From Verrucomicrobiia bacterium (GTDB lineage Bacteria > Verrucomicrobiota > Verrucomicrobiia > Opitutales > Cerasicoccaceae), in contig JAUIHT010000009.1 in assembly GCA_030432235.1 (NCBI GenBank), positions 1 through 64,000 on the forward strand: DNA of 64,000 bases, given 5' to 3'. Made by a program: the position numbers and the translations under genes. The notes below the pieces were generated by a model, which saw nothing but the letters and a program-made list of their open reading frames with translations, was not told the DNA's origin and ran no database searches. Shown one piece after another: positions 17,516-26,224 of this stretch; the first letter of the stretch is position 1; each line of letters begins with the position of its first letter.

Positions 17516-19051
17516 CTACTCCTGCGGCTGGGGCCGCGGGAAAAGGATGGTCTTGTCGCCGAGGGGCTGCCCCGCGAGGGAATTGCCCCAAGCCAGCTTG
17601 CCCTCGTAGGCATCGACTGCTTCCGCGCCGAGAAGGTCAAAAATCCTGGCGGCGACCTGTGGTATGACAGGCACGAGCAGCACCGTAGCCAGGCGGAGAG
17701 ATTCCGCCATGGTGGCGAGGGAGGTCTCCAGTGCAGCGCGGTCGGCCGGGTCGTCGGACTTGGCCAGCTTCCAGGGAGCGCGCTGCTCGGCGTAGGCGTT
17801 GATCTTGCGAATAAACGCAAAAACCTCCTCCAGCCCGCGGTGAAAGGCGAAGTCCTCATAATGCGCGAGCACCTTGTCGGCGGTGCCTTCCCAGGCTGCC
17901 TTGAGGGACTTTTCCGGGTCTTCCTCGACACTCGCCTCCGGCACCTTTTGTTCGGTGTAACGCCCGCCCATGTTGAGCAGGCGGCTGACGAGGTTGCCCA
18001 GGTCGTTGCCGAGGTCGTCGGTGTAGCGGGTGAGGAACTGGTCCGGTGAGAAGTCACTGTCTTGCCCGACGGTCATTTCGCGCGCGAAGAAGTAGCGCAG
18101 CGGGTCCGGCCCGAAGCGCCCGATGAGCTCGAAGGGATCGACGATGTTACCCAACGTCTTGGACATTTTCTCGCCGGAAATATTCCACCAGCCGTGCACG
18201 AGCAGGCTCTTGGGGATTTCGATTCCGGCGGCCTTTAGCATAATCGGCCAGTAAACGGCATGCGGCGGCACCAGGATATCTTTCCCGATGACGTGGAAAT
18301 CCGCCGGCCATTTTTGCAAGAAGCCGTCCGTGCCATAGCCCGCGCCGGTGACGTAGTTGACGAGGGCGTCGAACCACACGTACGTCACAAAGTCCTTGTC
18401 GAAGGGCAGCTCGATGCCCCAGGCCAGGCGCTCCTTGGGGCGGGAGATGCACAGGTCGTTGAGCGGCTCCTTGAGGAACTCCAGCACCTGCTTGGCGCGG
18501 AAGCGCGGGAAGATAAAATCCTCGTGGGTCTTGATGTGGTCTATGAGCCAGTCCTGGTAGGCCGACAGTTTGAAAAAGTAGTTCGACTCGGTGATTTCGA
18601 CGACCTCGCCGAAGAGCTCCGGCCACTTGCCGTTGACCTTGTCCGTCTCGCGCAGGAACTGCTCCTGACGCGTGCTGTAGAAACCCTGATAGTCGGCCTT
18701 GTAGATTTCGCCCTGGTCGAAAATCTTCTGCAGGATGTCGCTGACGACGGCCTTGTGGCGCGGCTGGGTGGTGCGGATGAAGTCGTCGTTGGAGATGCCC
18801 AGGTCCGCGCAGAGCTGCTGGAACTGCACCGCGACGCCGTCGCAGAAGGCCTGCGGCTCGACGCCCTGCCTGGCGGCGGACTGCTGCACCTTCTGCCCGT
18901 GCTCGTCCAGGCCGGTCAGGAAAAACACGTCGTCGCCGCTCAGCCGGCGATGCCGCGCGATAATGTCGGACAACACCTTCTCATAGGCGTGCCCCAGGTG
19001 CGGCGAGCCGTTCGCGTAGTCAATCGCGGTTGTAATGTAGAAAGTCTTCAT
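17516..19051 (-). CDS. metG: Methionyl-tRNA synthetase
   Basis: 511 residues, class I synthetase charging tRNA-Met. The HIGH-type motif is SPHLGHAYEK (residues 16-25) and the KMSKS motif is GEKMSKTLGN (~293-302). TGLDEHGQK and the anticodon-binding helix bundle are also present. It is the short form, without the zinc knuckle repeats and without the C-terminal EMAP-like tRNA-binding domain found in E. coli MetG. ATG 19051 is the natural start, since the first residues MKTFYITTAIDYANG are conserved. Confidence 0.96.
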   Translation of the reverse strand: MKTFYITTAIDYANGSPHLGHAYEKVLSDIIARHRRLSGDDVFFLTGLDEHGQKVQQSAARQGVEPQAFCDGVAVQFQQLCADLGISNDDFIRTTQPRHKAVVSDILQKIFDQGEIYKADYQGFYSTRQEQFLRETDKVNGKWPELFGEVVEITESNYFFKLSAYQDWLIDHIKTHEDFIFPRFRAKQVLEFLKEPLNDLCISRPKERLAWGIELPFDKDFVTYVWFDALVNYVTGAGYGTDGFLQKWPADFHVIGKDILVPPHAVYWPIMLKAAGIEIPKSLLVHGWWNISGEKMSKTLGNIVDPFELIGRFGPDPLRYFFAREMTVGQDSDFSPDQFLTRYTDDLGNDLGNLVSRLLNMGGRYTEQKVPEASVEEDPEKSLKAAWEGTADKVLAHYEDFAFHRGLEEVFAFIRKINAYAEQRAPWKLAKSDDPADRAALETSLATMAESLRLATVLLVPVIPQVAARIFDLLGAEAVDAYEGKLAWGNSLAGQPLGDKTILFPRPQPQE

Positions 19052-19108
19052 GGGCGAAACTCAACGAACGTACGCGAACTCGTGGGAAGCTCAACAGGAA
19101 AGTGAGTT

Positions 19109-19136
19109 CACCACAGAGGACACAGAGAGCACAGAG
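19109..19136 (+). repeat. Short 9-bp tandem word repeat
   Basis: Three copies of CACAGAG spaced 9 bp apart, at 19112, 19121 and 19130, in the gap between metG and the AT-rich pair. Similar CACAGAG/CACAGATT wording appears near 40901. This belongs to the dispersed gap repeats discussed in the findings. Confidence 0.75.
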
Positions 19137-19163
19137 TAAAATATAATTCGTGTTACAGACATA

Positions 19164-19547
19164 TTGACGGAAAATGGTAATTATGAGTATCTGAAAGGTA
19201 TGCATCCTCAAAAAACCATATATTTTATGGTTCAAGGTTCGTCTCCAGATCCTTATAAAATTACATTTGTGCAACGAGATGGTAGTAACTTCTCTGCATT
19301 CTGCACATGCGCCGCAGGAATAAACGGTCAATACTGCAAGCATCGACTAAATATCCTAGATGGAAAACTAGAAGGGATTATTAGCCAAAACGCGGAGCAA
19401 GTTAATGAAGTTGCATCCTGGCTACCTGATTCAGATGTAGAAGCTGCACTAAAAGAGTTGAGAAGGCTTGAGCTAGAATTGGAAATCGCAAAAAAATCGG
19501 TTATCAAAGCCAAAAAGGAGTTAGCGAAGACACTTCAAAAGCAATAA
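19164..19547 (+). CDS. Small SWIM-like zinc-finger protein
   Basis: 127 residues if TTG 19164 is used; ATG 19200 (MHPQKT) would give 115. FCTCAAGINGQYCKHRLNIL has the spacing CxC-x8-CxH, the SWIM zinc-finger pattern for DNA or protein binding. The C-terminal third is a charged helix, probably a coiled coil (EAALKELRRLELELEIAKK). AT-rich compared with flanking genes, which suggests transfer. It sits 6 bp before another AT-rich unknown gene and probably forms an operon with it. Confidence 0.65.
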   Translation: MTENGNYEYLKGMHPQKTIYFMVQGSSPDPYKITFVQRDGSNFSAFCTCAAGINGQYCKHRLNILDGKLEGIISQNAEQVNEVASWLPDSDVEAALKELRRLELELEIAKKSVIKAKKELAKTLQKQ

Positions 19548-19553
19548 ATACGA

Positions 19554-20036
19554 ATGAATATGGAACACGAGCGAAGGTTACTTGAAAGTCTCACACAAGG
19601 TGAGGGTATTCTTCGTCGAACAACCGACCTGTTGAAGGCTCCTGATGCTGATAGCCCGAATCAATGGCATATGTGTGTTCCATCCTGCTTTAATGCCGCG
19701 CTGGATATTCGCTACTCGGAGCGCAAAAAGAATAAAAAGCCCTATTGGGTTTGGACTCAAGGAGCTGATTTTTCCTTCGCTGCAGGTGACATCATTTATG
19801 ATACTCCTGATGGCTATAAGGTTTGGTCAGAAGCCTTAAAATCAATTAAGAGATGCGTACAAATTTCCGAAGCAAAACCAGCAGGAGGAGCGGAGGAAGG
19901 AGACAGATATAGCGGTTTGGTAAAGGCCAAAGTATTCAGGCCAAATGAAAAAAGGTCAGCGCTATGTCTAGAGCAAGAGCTTCAGATGACTCAGTATGAT
20001 TTCGTTAGCTATTTAATATTTGGTAGACCTGAATGA
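19554..20036 (+). CDS. Hypothetical protein in AT-rich pair
   Basis: 160 residues. No recognised domain and no signal peptide. The middle (YWVWTQGADFSFAAGDIIYDTPDGYKVWSEALKSI) looks like a compact mixed alpha/beta soluble protein. It follows the SWIM-like gene by 6 bp and shares its low GC, so the two were probably acquired together. It ends just before the hydrolase at 20050. MEH at 19560 is a second possible start. Confidence 0.6.
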   Translation: MNMEHERRLLESLTQGEGILRRTTDLLKAPDADSPNQWHMCVPSCFNAALDIRYSERKKNKKPYWVWTQGADFSFAAGDIIYDTPDGYKVWSEALKSIKRCVQISEAKPAGGAEEGDRYSGLVKAKVFRPNEKRSALCLEQELQMTQYDFVSYLIFGRPE

Positions 20037-20049
20037 TGTCTTCCGACTC

Positions 20050-20754
20050 ATGCCGCAATTTTTACTCATTCACGGAGGGGCGCATGGGGCGTGGTGCTGG
20101 GAGCCGGTCATCGCGGAGCTGGAGAAGCGGGGGCATCGCGCGGTGGCGTTCGATTTACCGGGGCACGGGGACGACCCCACGCCGCGCGCGTCGGTCAACC
20201 TGCGCGCGTACGTCGGGCGCATCACAGAGTTCCTGCGCGGCGACGACTCCGGCCTGTGGACGCTCGTCGGGCATTCGCTGGCAGGAACCGTCCTGCCGGA
20301 GGTGGCGGTGACCTTCCCGGAGAAGGTCGAGACGGTCATTTATCTGGCGGCTTTTGCGCTGAAAAAAGGCGAAGCCTCTATCAACTACACCCTGCCCGAA
20401 CGCCGAAAGCTTTTTTACGAACTCGCGGCAAACTCCGAGGACAATAGCCTGCCGCTCGACTACGAGGCCTGCCGCCGGCTTTACTTTGCTACGCTTTCAG
20501 AGGACGAGGCCCGGCGCGCCTTTGCCCGGCTCACCCCGCAGCCCTTCGCCGTCTTCACGGACGCGGTGGAGGTCGGCGTCGAGTCCATCCCCTGCCACCG
20601 GCGCTACCTCGCAGGCGTGCAGGACCTCGTCATCCCGGCGGAGCGTTCGCAGCTTTTCGCCGAGCGGCTCGGAGTACCCATGGAAACCGTCGACACCGGG
20701 CACGACGCCATGCTGACCGCCCCGGAGGCCTTGGCACGGATGCTGGCCGGCTAA
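20050..20754 (+). CDS. Alpha/beta hydrolase, methylesterase/hydroxynitrile lyase-like
   Basis: 234 residues from ATG 20050; an upstream GTG at 20020 overlaps the previous gene and adds nothing fold-like. The start FLLIHGGAHGAWCW is typical of the plant-type MES/HNL subfamily of alpha/beta hydrolases. Next come FDLPGHGDD, the nucleophile elbow LVGHSLAGTVLPE, and the late GHDAMLTAPEAL with the catalytic histidine. It probably cleaves small esters; the substrate is unknown. Base composition returns to GC-rich here. Confidence 0.85.
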   Translation: MPQFLLIHGGAHGAWCWEPVIAELEKRGHRAVAFDLPGHGDDPTPRASVNLRAYVGRITEFLRGDDSGLWTLVGHSLAGTVLPEVAVTFPEKVETVIYLAAFALKKGEASINYTLPERRKLFYELAANSEDNSLPLDYEACRRLYFATLSEDEARRAFARLTPQPFAVFTDAVEVGVESIPCHRRYLAGVQDLVIPAERSQLFAERLGVPMETVDTGHDAMLTAPEALARMLAG

Positions 20755-20809
20755 CCGAAGGCACTTTGCTTTCGACATATCCACGCCAAGGGTTTTGTTT
20801 TCGGTCGCC

Positions 20810-22093
20810 ATGAAAACGTGCTTTAGCCTGCTCCTCGCCCTACATATTCTCACCCTGCACGCCCACGACGGCGAACATCTGCACATGGAGCCGAACACGC
20901 ACCCGCCAACCGGTGACGCCTTTTTCGACCTCGCGGTGGTGTACATCAACCAGGGCAATGCCGAGGCCCTGCGCGCCATGCTGGAAGTCCACCCGGAGCT
21001 TATCACCCAGCGCGCCAAGGGCCACGAGGAGTATGAGCGCGGTTACTTCAAGCACCCCACCCTGCTGCACTTCACCGCTTTCAATCCCTGGTGGAACGAG
21101 GACACGAAGGTTCCGCCCACCACCCCGGAGGTCGTCGAGGTGCTGATCGAGGCCGGGGCGGAAGTCGACGCCATCTGTGGCGAGAGTGACAACGAGTGGA
21201 CGACCCTCGGGCTCGTCACCAGCGGCGGCAAAACCAACGAGGCCGGCGTCGAGCCACGCCTGATCGAAATCCTGGTTGAGAACGGCGCGAATACGACCAA
21301 TGGCTTCGAGGGCGCAGTCATTTATCAGGACTGGGAATCTGCCGACCAACTTATCGCGCTCGGTGCGGAGAAGACGCCCGTTGTGCTGGCCTATCAAAAC
21401 GACGCCCCCGCCCTCAAAAAAGCCCTCGCCGAGGCTGATCAGGATACCAAGCAGAAGGCGCTCTTCACCGCCGTGGTCAAAGGCAACCTCGAGGCCACAC
21501 AAGTAGCACTCGACGCCGGGGCCAACCCCTCTGCCTTCATGCCCTCGCCCTTTCATCCCGGTACGACCGCCGTCCACCAGGCCGCGTGGTTCGACCAGGT
21601 CGAGATATTAAAACTCCTCCTCGCCAACGGCGGCAGCGCCGTCCTGCGCGACAAGAACTACGACGGCACGCCGCTGAACTGGGCCGGCCACGCCCACAAC
21701 GACGAGTGCCTGGAAATCCTTTTAGAGGTCACTCCCTACGAAGTCACCCCGCAGCAGATGGCCGCCTGGGGCCTCGACGAGCGACTGCAGAAAGTCATCG
21801 ACGCCGACCCCAAGGCTGCCAACGCAGTCGGTGACTGGGGGGCGCCGCTCCAGCAGGCCGCCTACCACGGGCAAGTCTCCACCGTGGAGCTCCTCATTGC
21901 CAACGGGGCGGACGTCAACCAGACTGCCGGCGGCAAGAAAGTACCCGGCGACGGGGTCACCGCCCTTGACAAGGCCCTCACGCAAAATCTCGGCGGCACC
22001 GGCACAACCCTTGAGGAGCGCGCCGCTTGCGCAAAAATCCTGCGCGCCCACGGGGCCAAGACCGGCGAGGAGCTGGAAGCCGAGCAAGGTTGA
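20810..22093 (+). CDS. Exported ankyrin-repeat protein
   Basis: About 427 residues from ATG 20810 (MKTCFSLLLALHILTLHAH is a signal peptide; 20795 is an alternative start). Repeated ankyrin units occur at ~110-160 (PEVVEVLIEAGAEVDAIC), ~255-310 (TAVHQAAWFDQVEILKLLLANGG, DGTPLNWAGHAHNDECLEILL) and ~350-385 (PLQQAAYHGQVSTVELLIANGADVNQTAGG). Ankyrin repeats bind other proteins; an exported location suggests an envelope partner. No catalytic domain is visible. Confidence 0.85.
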   Translation: MKTCFSLLLALHILTLHAHDGEHLHMEPNTHPPTGDAFFDLAVVYINQGNAEALRAMLEVHPELITQRAKGHEEYERGYFKHPTLLHFTAFNPWWNEDTKVPPTTPEVVEVLIEAGAEVDAICGESDNEWTTLGLVTSGGKTNEAGVEPRLIEILVENGANTTNGFEGAVIYQDWESADQLIALGAEKTPVVLAYQNDAPALKKALAEADQDTKQKALFTAVVKGNLEATQVALDAGANPSAFMPSPFHPGTTAVHQAAWFDQVEILKLLLANGGSAVLRDKNYDGTPLNWAGHAHNDECLEILLEVTPYEVTPQQMAAWGLDERLQKVIDADPKAANAVGDWGAPLQQAAYHGQVSTVELLIANGADVNQTAGGKKVPGDGVTALDKALTQNLGGTGTTLEERAACAKILRAHGAKTGEELEAEQG

Positions 22094-22934
22094 TACAAGC
22101 CGAAGCTCCTTTTCATCTGTGGCCAGCACATGATCCGCTGCCTCAAGGCGGTGCGGATGTTCGCGAAATCGCGATACCAACAGGCGCACCCCAAATGGGG
22201 AATCATATCAAATATATATAAACTTATAAATAATTAAATATTAATTCAAAGCCAGAACCGCCTAAATGAAAGCAGCAATCCAAGATATGTTAACCAATGA
22301 TTAACATATAATTAAGGGACAATAGGGGATTGTAAAAAAAATGTATAAGCCACTTAATTTCAGGGCTAAAAAAGCATTTTTATTTGTTTTTCACTATACT
22401 GGGAATAAGATTTAGCGCAGTTAAGCATTAGCTTATCGATTGATATAACTACTGAAATAACCACTAACTAGTCATAGAACCTATATGCACCCCAACGCCA
22501 ACACACTGACAGCCATCTGCAAGGTTTCCATCAGTGCTCAAGAGCGTTTGCACGTGATATCGTTAGAACCTGTTCATCAGCGCGTCGAGGCCTTGAACTT
22601 ACATCAGAACTCGACCCTGAGCTATCCACTAGCACCCAGATTCCGCCTGTTAAAAACCTAGCCACACAAGAAATATTCGTATCATCTCACATCATGGATG
22701 CACGCCCCTGTCACTGACAGGAAGATAAAGTGCATCCATTAGATAAATACTGTTCAGGGTAATATCTGTCGCGTATTTGCCCTGATTCTCTCTCCCATCA
22801 GCGGCTATAAGCCCGGCGTCATTTCTTTGCTGCGCAAAGAAGGCAAGCCGGATCACACCATCGTGTAAAACATGCGTTTTCGCCTGTTGTGGCGACCTGC
22901 GTATCACTTACCCATTTAACTATTATTTTATACT
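22094..22934. other. AT-rich intergenic region with nested hairpins
   Basis: About 840 bp without a convincing gene and much lower in GC than its surroundings. Two structured spots stand out. At 22694-22739 a perfect 10-bp outer stem (ATGGATGCAC / GTGCATCCAT) encloses a CCTGTC-ACT-GACAGG hairpin (22707-22721). At 22813-22851 CCGGC/GCCGG encloses an 8-bp hairpin TTCTTTGC-TGC-GCAAAGAA (22823-22841). A 58-codon ORF at 22484-22660 has no supporting features. A small RNA, a regulatory leader of the PEP-CTERM gene or a decayed mobile element are all possible. Confidence 0.6.
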
Positions 22935-23531
22935 ATGAACTATTTAAAATTGCTTGCATACATCCCACTCCTTGGCGCTATTCAGGCCCATGCCCTCCTC
23001 GTTACTGTCACAGACGCTGTAGAAGAACTGGTCACCTTCACGTTAACCGAAGACGTTAGCTTTGAGATGACAGGTTCGACCTTCACTCCCACAATTGTTT
23101 TCAAGGAGTGGCTACCCGTGGACAGCCTGGCGAACACCCGTACTTTGAATCCCAACCGTATGTATTATAAAATCAACGACGGGGTAACCCAAAATTCAGG
23201 CCAGGCGGTACTGTATGACTACGGCAGCGCCCAGAATGGGGTGGCCCCTGGCGATGGGGGCATATTTACGCAACCCATTATGCTAACCGTCGGAGATCAC
23301 TTCACGATTGTCGCACAGAGCTGGACTCTAGACCTAAACCAAGCCCAGATAATTGGTGACATAACGGAAACCTTCAGCGGCAATGCCTATATTGTGAACG
23401 GTTCAAGCGGTAATAGCATCAGCACCGTCAGCGCAGTGCCCGAGCCCGCCACCTATACGGCGATTTTCGGAGCGATCGTTTTGAGCCTGTCCTACTGGCG
23501 ACGAATATATAGCAAGCGGAGAGCTGATTAA
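22935..23531 (+). CDS. PEP-CTERM anchored exported protein
   Basis: 198 residues. Signal peptide (residues ~1-20, ending AHA), a beta-rich body, and a C-terminal sorting tail: VPEPATYTAIFGAIVLSLSY followed by WRRIYSKRR. The PEP motif, hydrophobic helix and basic end are recognised by exosortase in exopolysaccharide-producing Gram-negatives. The body has no domain I know. An exosortase should be encoded elsewhere in the genome. Low-GC region upstream. Confidence 0.85.
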   Translation: MNYLKLLAYIPLLGAIQAHALLVTVTDAVEELVTFTLTEDVSFEMTGSTFTPTIVFKEWLPVDSLANTRTLNPNRMYYKINDGVTQNSGQAVLYDYGSAQNGVAPGDGGIFTQPIMLTVGDHFTIVAQSWTLDLNQAQIIGDITETFSGNAYIVNGSSGNSISTVSAVPEPATYTAIFGAIVLSLSYWRRIYSKRRAD

Positions 23532-23593
23532 AAAAGGGTCTCGCCTCCCGGATGGATGCTTCACAGCGTACCCTAAACTGACGAATAGAATGT

Positions 23594-23938
23594 ATGGAAG
23601 TCCACGAGTCTCAAAAACTTCTTTTCGTCTGCGCGCAGAACAAGATTCGCAGCCTGACAGCAGAGCGACTGTTTGCGAATTCACAAAAGTATCAGGTGCG
23701 CTCGCGTGGCGTGGCACGCGAGGCACGCATCCGGCTCAATGAGCGCGATCTCGGCTGGGCGGATGTCGTCTTTGTGATGGAGAAGGAACACAAGAACCGC
23801 ATCGTCAAAAAGTTCGGCGAGGCCATCGCGGGCAAGAAAATCATCTGCCTGTTCATCGAGGATATTTACGTCTACATGCAGCCCGCCCTCATTGATAAGC
23901 TGCGCTCAAAGCTCGCGCCCTACGTGACGGTACCCTAG
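23594..23938 (+). CDS. Predicted small protein-tyrosine phosphatase (COG4551-like)
   Basis: 114 residues. The start LLFVCAQNKIRSLTAE carries the Cx5R phosphatase loop (Cys13, Arg19) followed by serine, as in low-molecular-weight tyrosine phosphatases. The acid loop of the long family is not obvious, and the protein is shorter, which fits the small COG4551 group. DLGWADVVFVMEKEHKNRI is the usual second block. The substrate is unknown. The ATG at 23594 gives the expected N-terminal beta strand. Confidence 0.8.
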   Translation: MEVHESQKLLFVCAQNKIRSLTAERLFANSQKYQVRSRGVAREARIRLNERDLGWADVVFVMEKEHKNRIVKKFGEAIAGKKIICLFIEDIYVYMQPALIDKLRSKLAPYVTVP

Positions 23939-23983
23939 CAATGACACTTGCGGCGCCAACGAATTTATCTACCAACTAGTGTC

Positions 23984-24646
23984 ATGCAGCGCATCGTCGG
24001 ATTCGGAGCTTCCAGCATGCAGGGCGTGGGCGACTCCGCCGGAGGCTCTTTCGCCCGGGTAGCCCGACACTTCACCGATACGGAGCTGGTCTTCGACAAC
24101 CATGGCATCGGTGGCAACTGCCTGGCCGACATGCTTCCGCGCGTGGCCGCCGCCATGACGCCCCCGCCGGACGCCCTCATCGTGTTGCTCGGCTGCAACG
24201 ACCTGCCGCGCCAGCCTGACGGCTCCCCGGAAAAGCGCACCACCCTGCCAGTCTATACCAAGCGCGTCGGAGAACTACTCGGCAAGCTTGACGCGCCGAA
24301 AAAGCTCTTCGTCACCTCCTTTGCGGTCGCGCCCAAGGTGGGCATTGACCCCGCGCTCTTCGAGGCTCACATGGACGCCGCCCTCGCCGCCGCCCGCCTT
24401 CACGGTTACGAAACCTGGGACCTCTTCCGCGAAACCCGCGCCGAGGCCGCTCCCTTCTGGGCCGACGACGGCGTGCACTTCAACGATGACGGCCACGCCT
24501 ACATCGCCGCCCATGTCATCTCATGGATCGAGGCAAACTTTGCCCCGCAAAGCAATCTCCCGGAAGAGCTTCGCGGACTCTCCCCCGAGGAAATGGAAAA
24601 ACGCTGGAGCGAATCCTGCGACACCTGCTGCGGCGACAAGGATTGA
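23984..24646 (+). CDS. SGNH/GDSL-type esterase
   Basis: About 220 residues from ATG 23984; a TTG at 23948 is the alternative. The SGNH blocks are visible: block I MQRIVGFGASSMQGVGD with the nucleophile serine, block II glycine in NHGIGGNCL, block III LLGCNDLP with Asn, and block V DDGVHFNDDGH with Asp and His. Probably hydrolyses acyl esters, perhaps on carbohydrates. It converges with the acetylxylan esterase gene, 27 bp away. The tail has a CDTCCGDKD cysteine cluster of unknown meaning. Confidence 0.85.
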   Translation: MQRIVGFGASSMQGVGDSAGGSFARVARHFTDTELVFDNHGIGGNCLADMLPRVAAAMTPPPDALIVLLGCNDLPRQPDGSPEKRTTLPVYTKRVGELLGKLDAPKKLFVTSFAVAPKVGIDPALFEAHMDAALAAARLHGYETWDLFRETRAEAAPFWADDGVHFNDDGHAYIAAHVISWIEANFAPQSNLPEELRGLSPEEMEKRWSESCDTCCGDKD

Positions 24647-24673
24647 GCGCTTCCTCCTGGCCACTCACCCGGC

Positions 24674-26020
24674 TCAGTTGGCAAGGTGAGCCTTGATGAA
24701 GGCGGCGCTTTCCTTCTTCACATCCGGAGTGTTCGGCGCGCTGTGATGGGTCCCATCCGGGGCGGGAACGATTTGCTTGGCCTGCTTGATTTGATTGTAG
24801 GCGGCATACACACCTGGTGGCGGGCAAGTGGTGTCGATAAGCCCGACGCCGATAAAGGTCTCGGCCTGGGAGCGGGCGCTGAAGTAGATGGCGTCGTAGT
24901 AGCTCATGGCCTCGACCACCGGGGCGGCCTCGGGGGCTCCGAGCTTGTATTTGCCCAACTTGGGCCAGCCCGCCGGGCTCCCACCGATGCCGCACATAGC
25001 GGGCACCTGGCCCACCGCGGCCGACACACGCGAATCGATACCGGCGGCGATGAGAGCCTGCGCCCCACCCTGGCTGGTGCCCATGCAGAGCAAGCGGCGG
25101 CCATCCCACTCCGGCTGGGCGCAAACGAAGTCGAGACCGCGCACCAGGCGCAGAACCATGCCAAGCATGTAGTAACTCTCGCGGCTTTCGTTGCCTTGGT
25201 GGGAGTAGTCGGCCAGCTCGCCCTTGGCCAGGTCGTCGTAATACGCCTGGGGCTGGCCGTTGAGCATGCCATGCGCGTTCATGTCCAGCACGATGGCATT
25301 GAACTGCTTGGCCCGCTGAATGGACGCTATCAGGTTGGCCCGGCACCATGCTCCGGAGACCCCCGCGGCGTGGTAGGTGACGATAACCGGCAGTTTCGCG
25401 CCCTCGGCGTGCGGCGGCACGACGTAATACCCGCGCACCGGCCGATAGTCCAGGCAGGGGATTTCCACGTTATTAAAGGTCCCCCCGGCCTCCTGAAAAG
25501 CAACGACCACCTTGTCGTTGCCCTTGGTCTCGATTTCAAGCTGCTCCGGCGTCAGGGGTGTGAACACCGGCTCCGCCTGCTGCGCCGCCAGCCGGGCCTT
25601 TTGCGCAGCCCAGAAGGCATCAAAGTCAGCCGGCTCCGGCTGATAGGGGGCAAAGGCGTCGGGGTCGAAAACCACTCCGCTGGCGGTGATGGGCTTCGCT
25701 TCCCCGGCGGGTGTGACCGCACACACATACCAGCCGTTCTCCGGCGGCGTGTAGTCGATGGTCGTCTGGGCCGTATCCGCCCCCAGGGTCGCCGTCTCGA
25801 GCACGCTCCAGTAGTCGCGGCGGATGCTGATATCACCCGCGGGCAGGGCCGGACCATCGTCACTGTGGCCGACCGTGAACACGGCCTTCTCACCGGCGGC
25901 ATAGATGCCGTCCGGGTGATCACTGGAGACGGTAAAGCCGGATTCGGCGCGGAGCCCGACGGCCCAAACGAGCAGCAGACCGGCCACCACAGGCAACGGG
26001 GATTTGAGCAATTTCTTCAT
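24674..26020 (-). CDS. Acetylxylan esterase / cephalosporin-C deacetylase family (AXE1)
   Basis: About 448 residues from ATG 26020 (MKKLLKSPLPVVAGLLLV begins a signal peptide). The N-terminal ~100 residues form a beta-rich add-on domain. The catalytic domain has GTSQGGAQALIAAGID with the nucleophile serine, the acid in GLIDTTCPP, and the histidine in PDGTHHSAP. This is the carbohydrate esterase family 7 pattern that removes acetyl groups from xylan-type sugars. Divergent from the SASA gene at 26225, which suggests shared control within a polysaccharide cluster. Confidence 0.9.
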   Translation of the reverse strand: MKKLLKSPLPVVAGLLLVWAVGLRAESGFTVSSDHPDGIYAAGEKAVFTVGHSDDGPALPAGDISIRRDYWSVLETATLGADTAQTTIDYTPPENGWYVCAVTPAGEAKPITASGVVFDPDAFAPYQPEPADFDAFWAAQKARLAAQQAEPVFTPLTPEQLEIETKGNDKVVVAFQEAGGTFNNVEIPCLDYRPVRGYYVVPPHAEGAKLPVIVTYHAAGVSGAWCRANLIASIQRAKQFNAIVLDMNAHGMLNGQPQAYYDDLAKGELADYSHQGNESRESYYMLGMVLRLVRGLDFVCAQPEWDGRRLLCMGTSQGGAQALIAAGIDSRVSAAVGQVPAMCGIGGSPAGWPKLGKYKLGAPEAAPVVEAMSYYDAIYFSARSQAETFIGVGLIDTTCPPPGVYAAYNQIKQAKQIVPAPDGTHHSAPNTPDVKKESAAFIKAHLAN

Positions 26021-26224
26021 GACGGATAACGAGCGAAGTTTGGAAGCGGGCGTTGTTTGCCCGCACGAACGACAAATAAATGGCCGCTGCTGCCGCGGAT
26101 GCAATCGAAACCCGGCGCCATAGGCGATCCGTTCGAACAGGACTGTGGATATTCCCGATTGCCCCAATGCTCCGCCTAAGTGATAGTTAACCTTTCACTC
26201 ACATAACCTACGCCTTTTCCCGTA

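Noticed and set aside
22484-22660. 58-codon ORF in the AT-rich gap
   Set aside because: No ribosome site or recognisable protein; kept only as a note.
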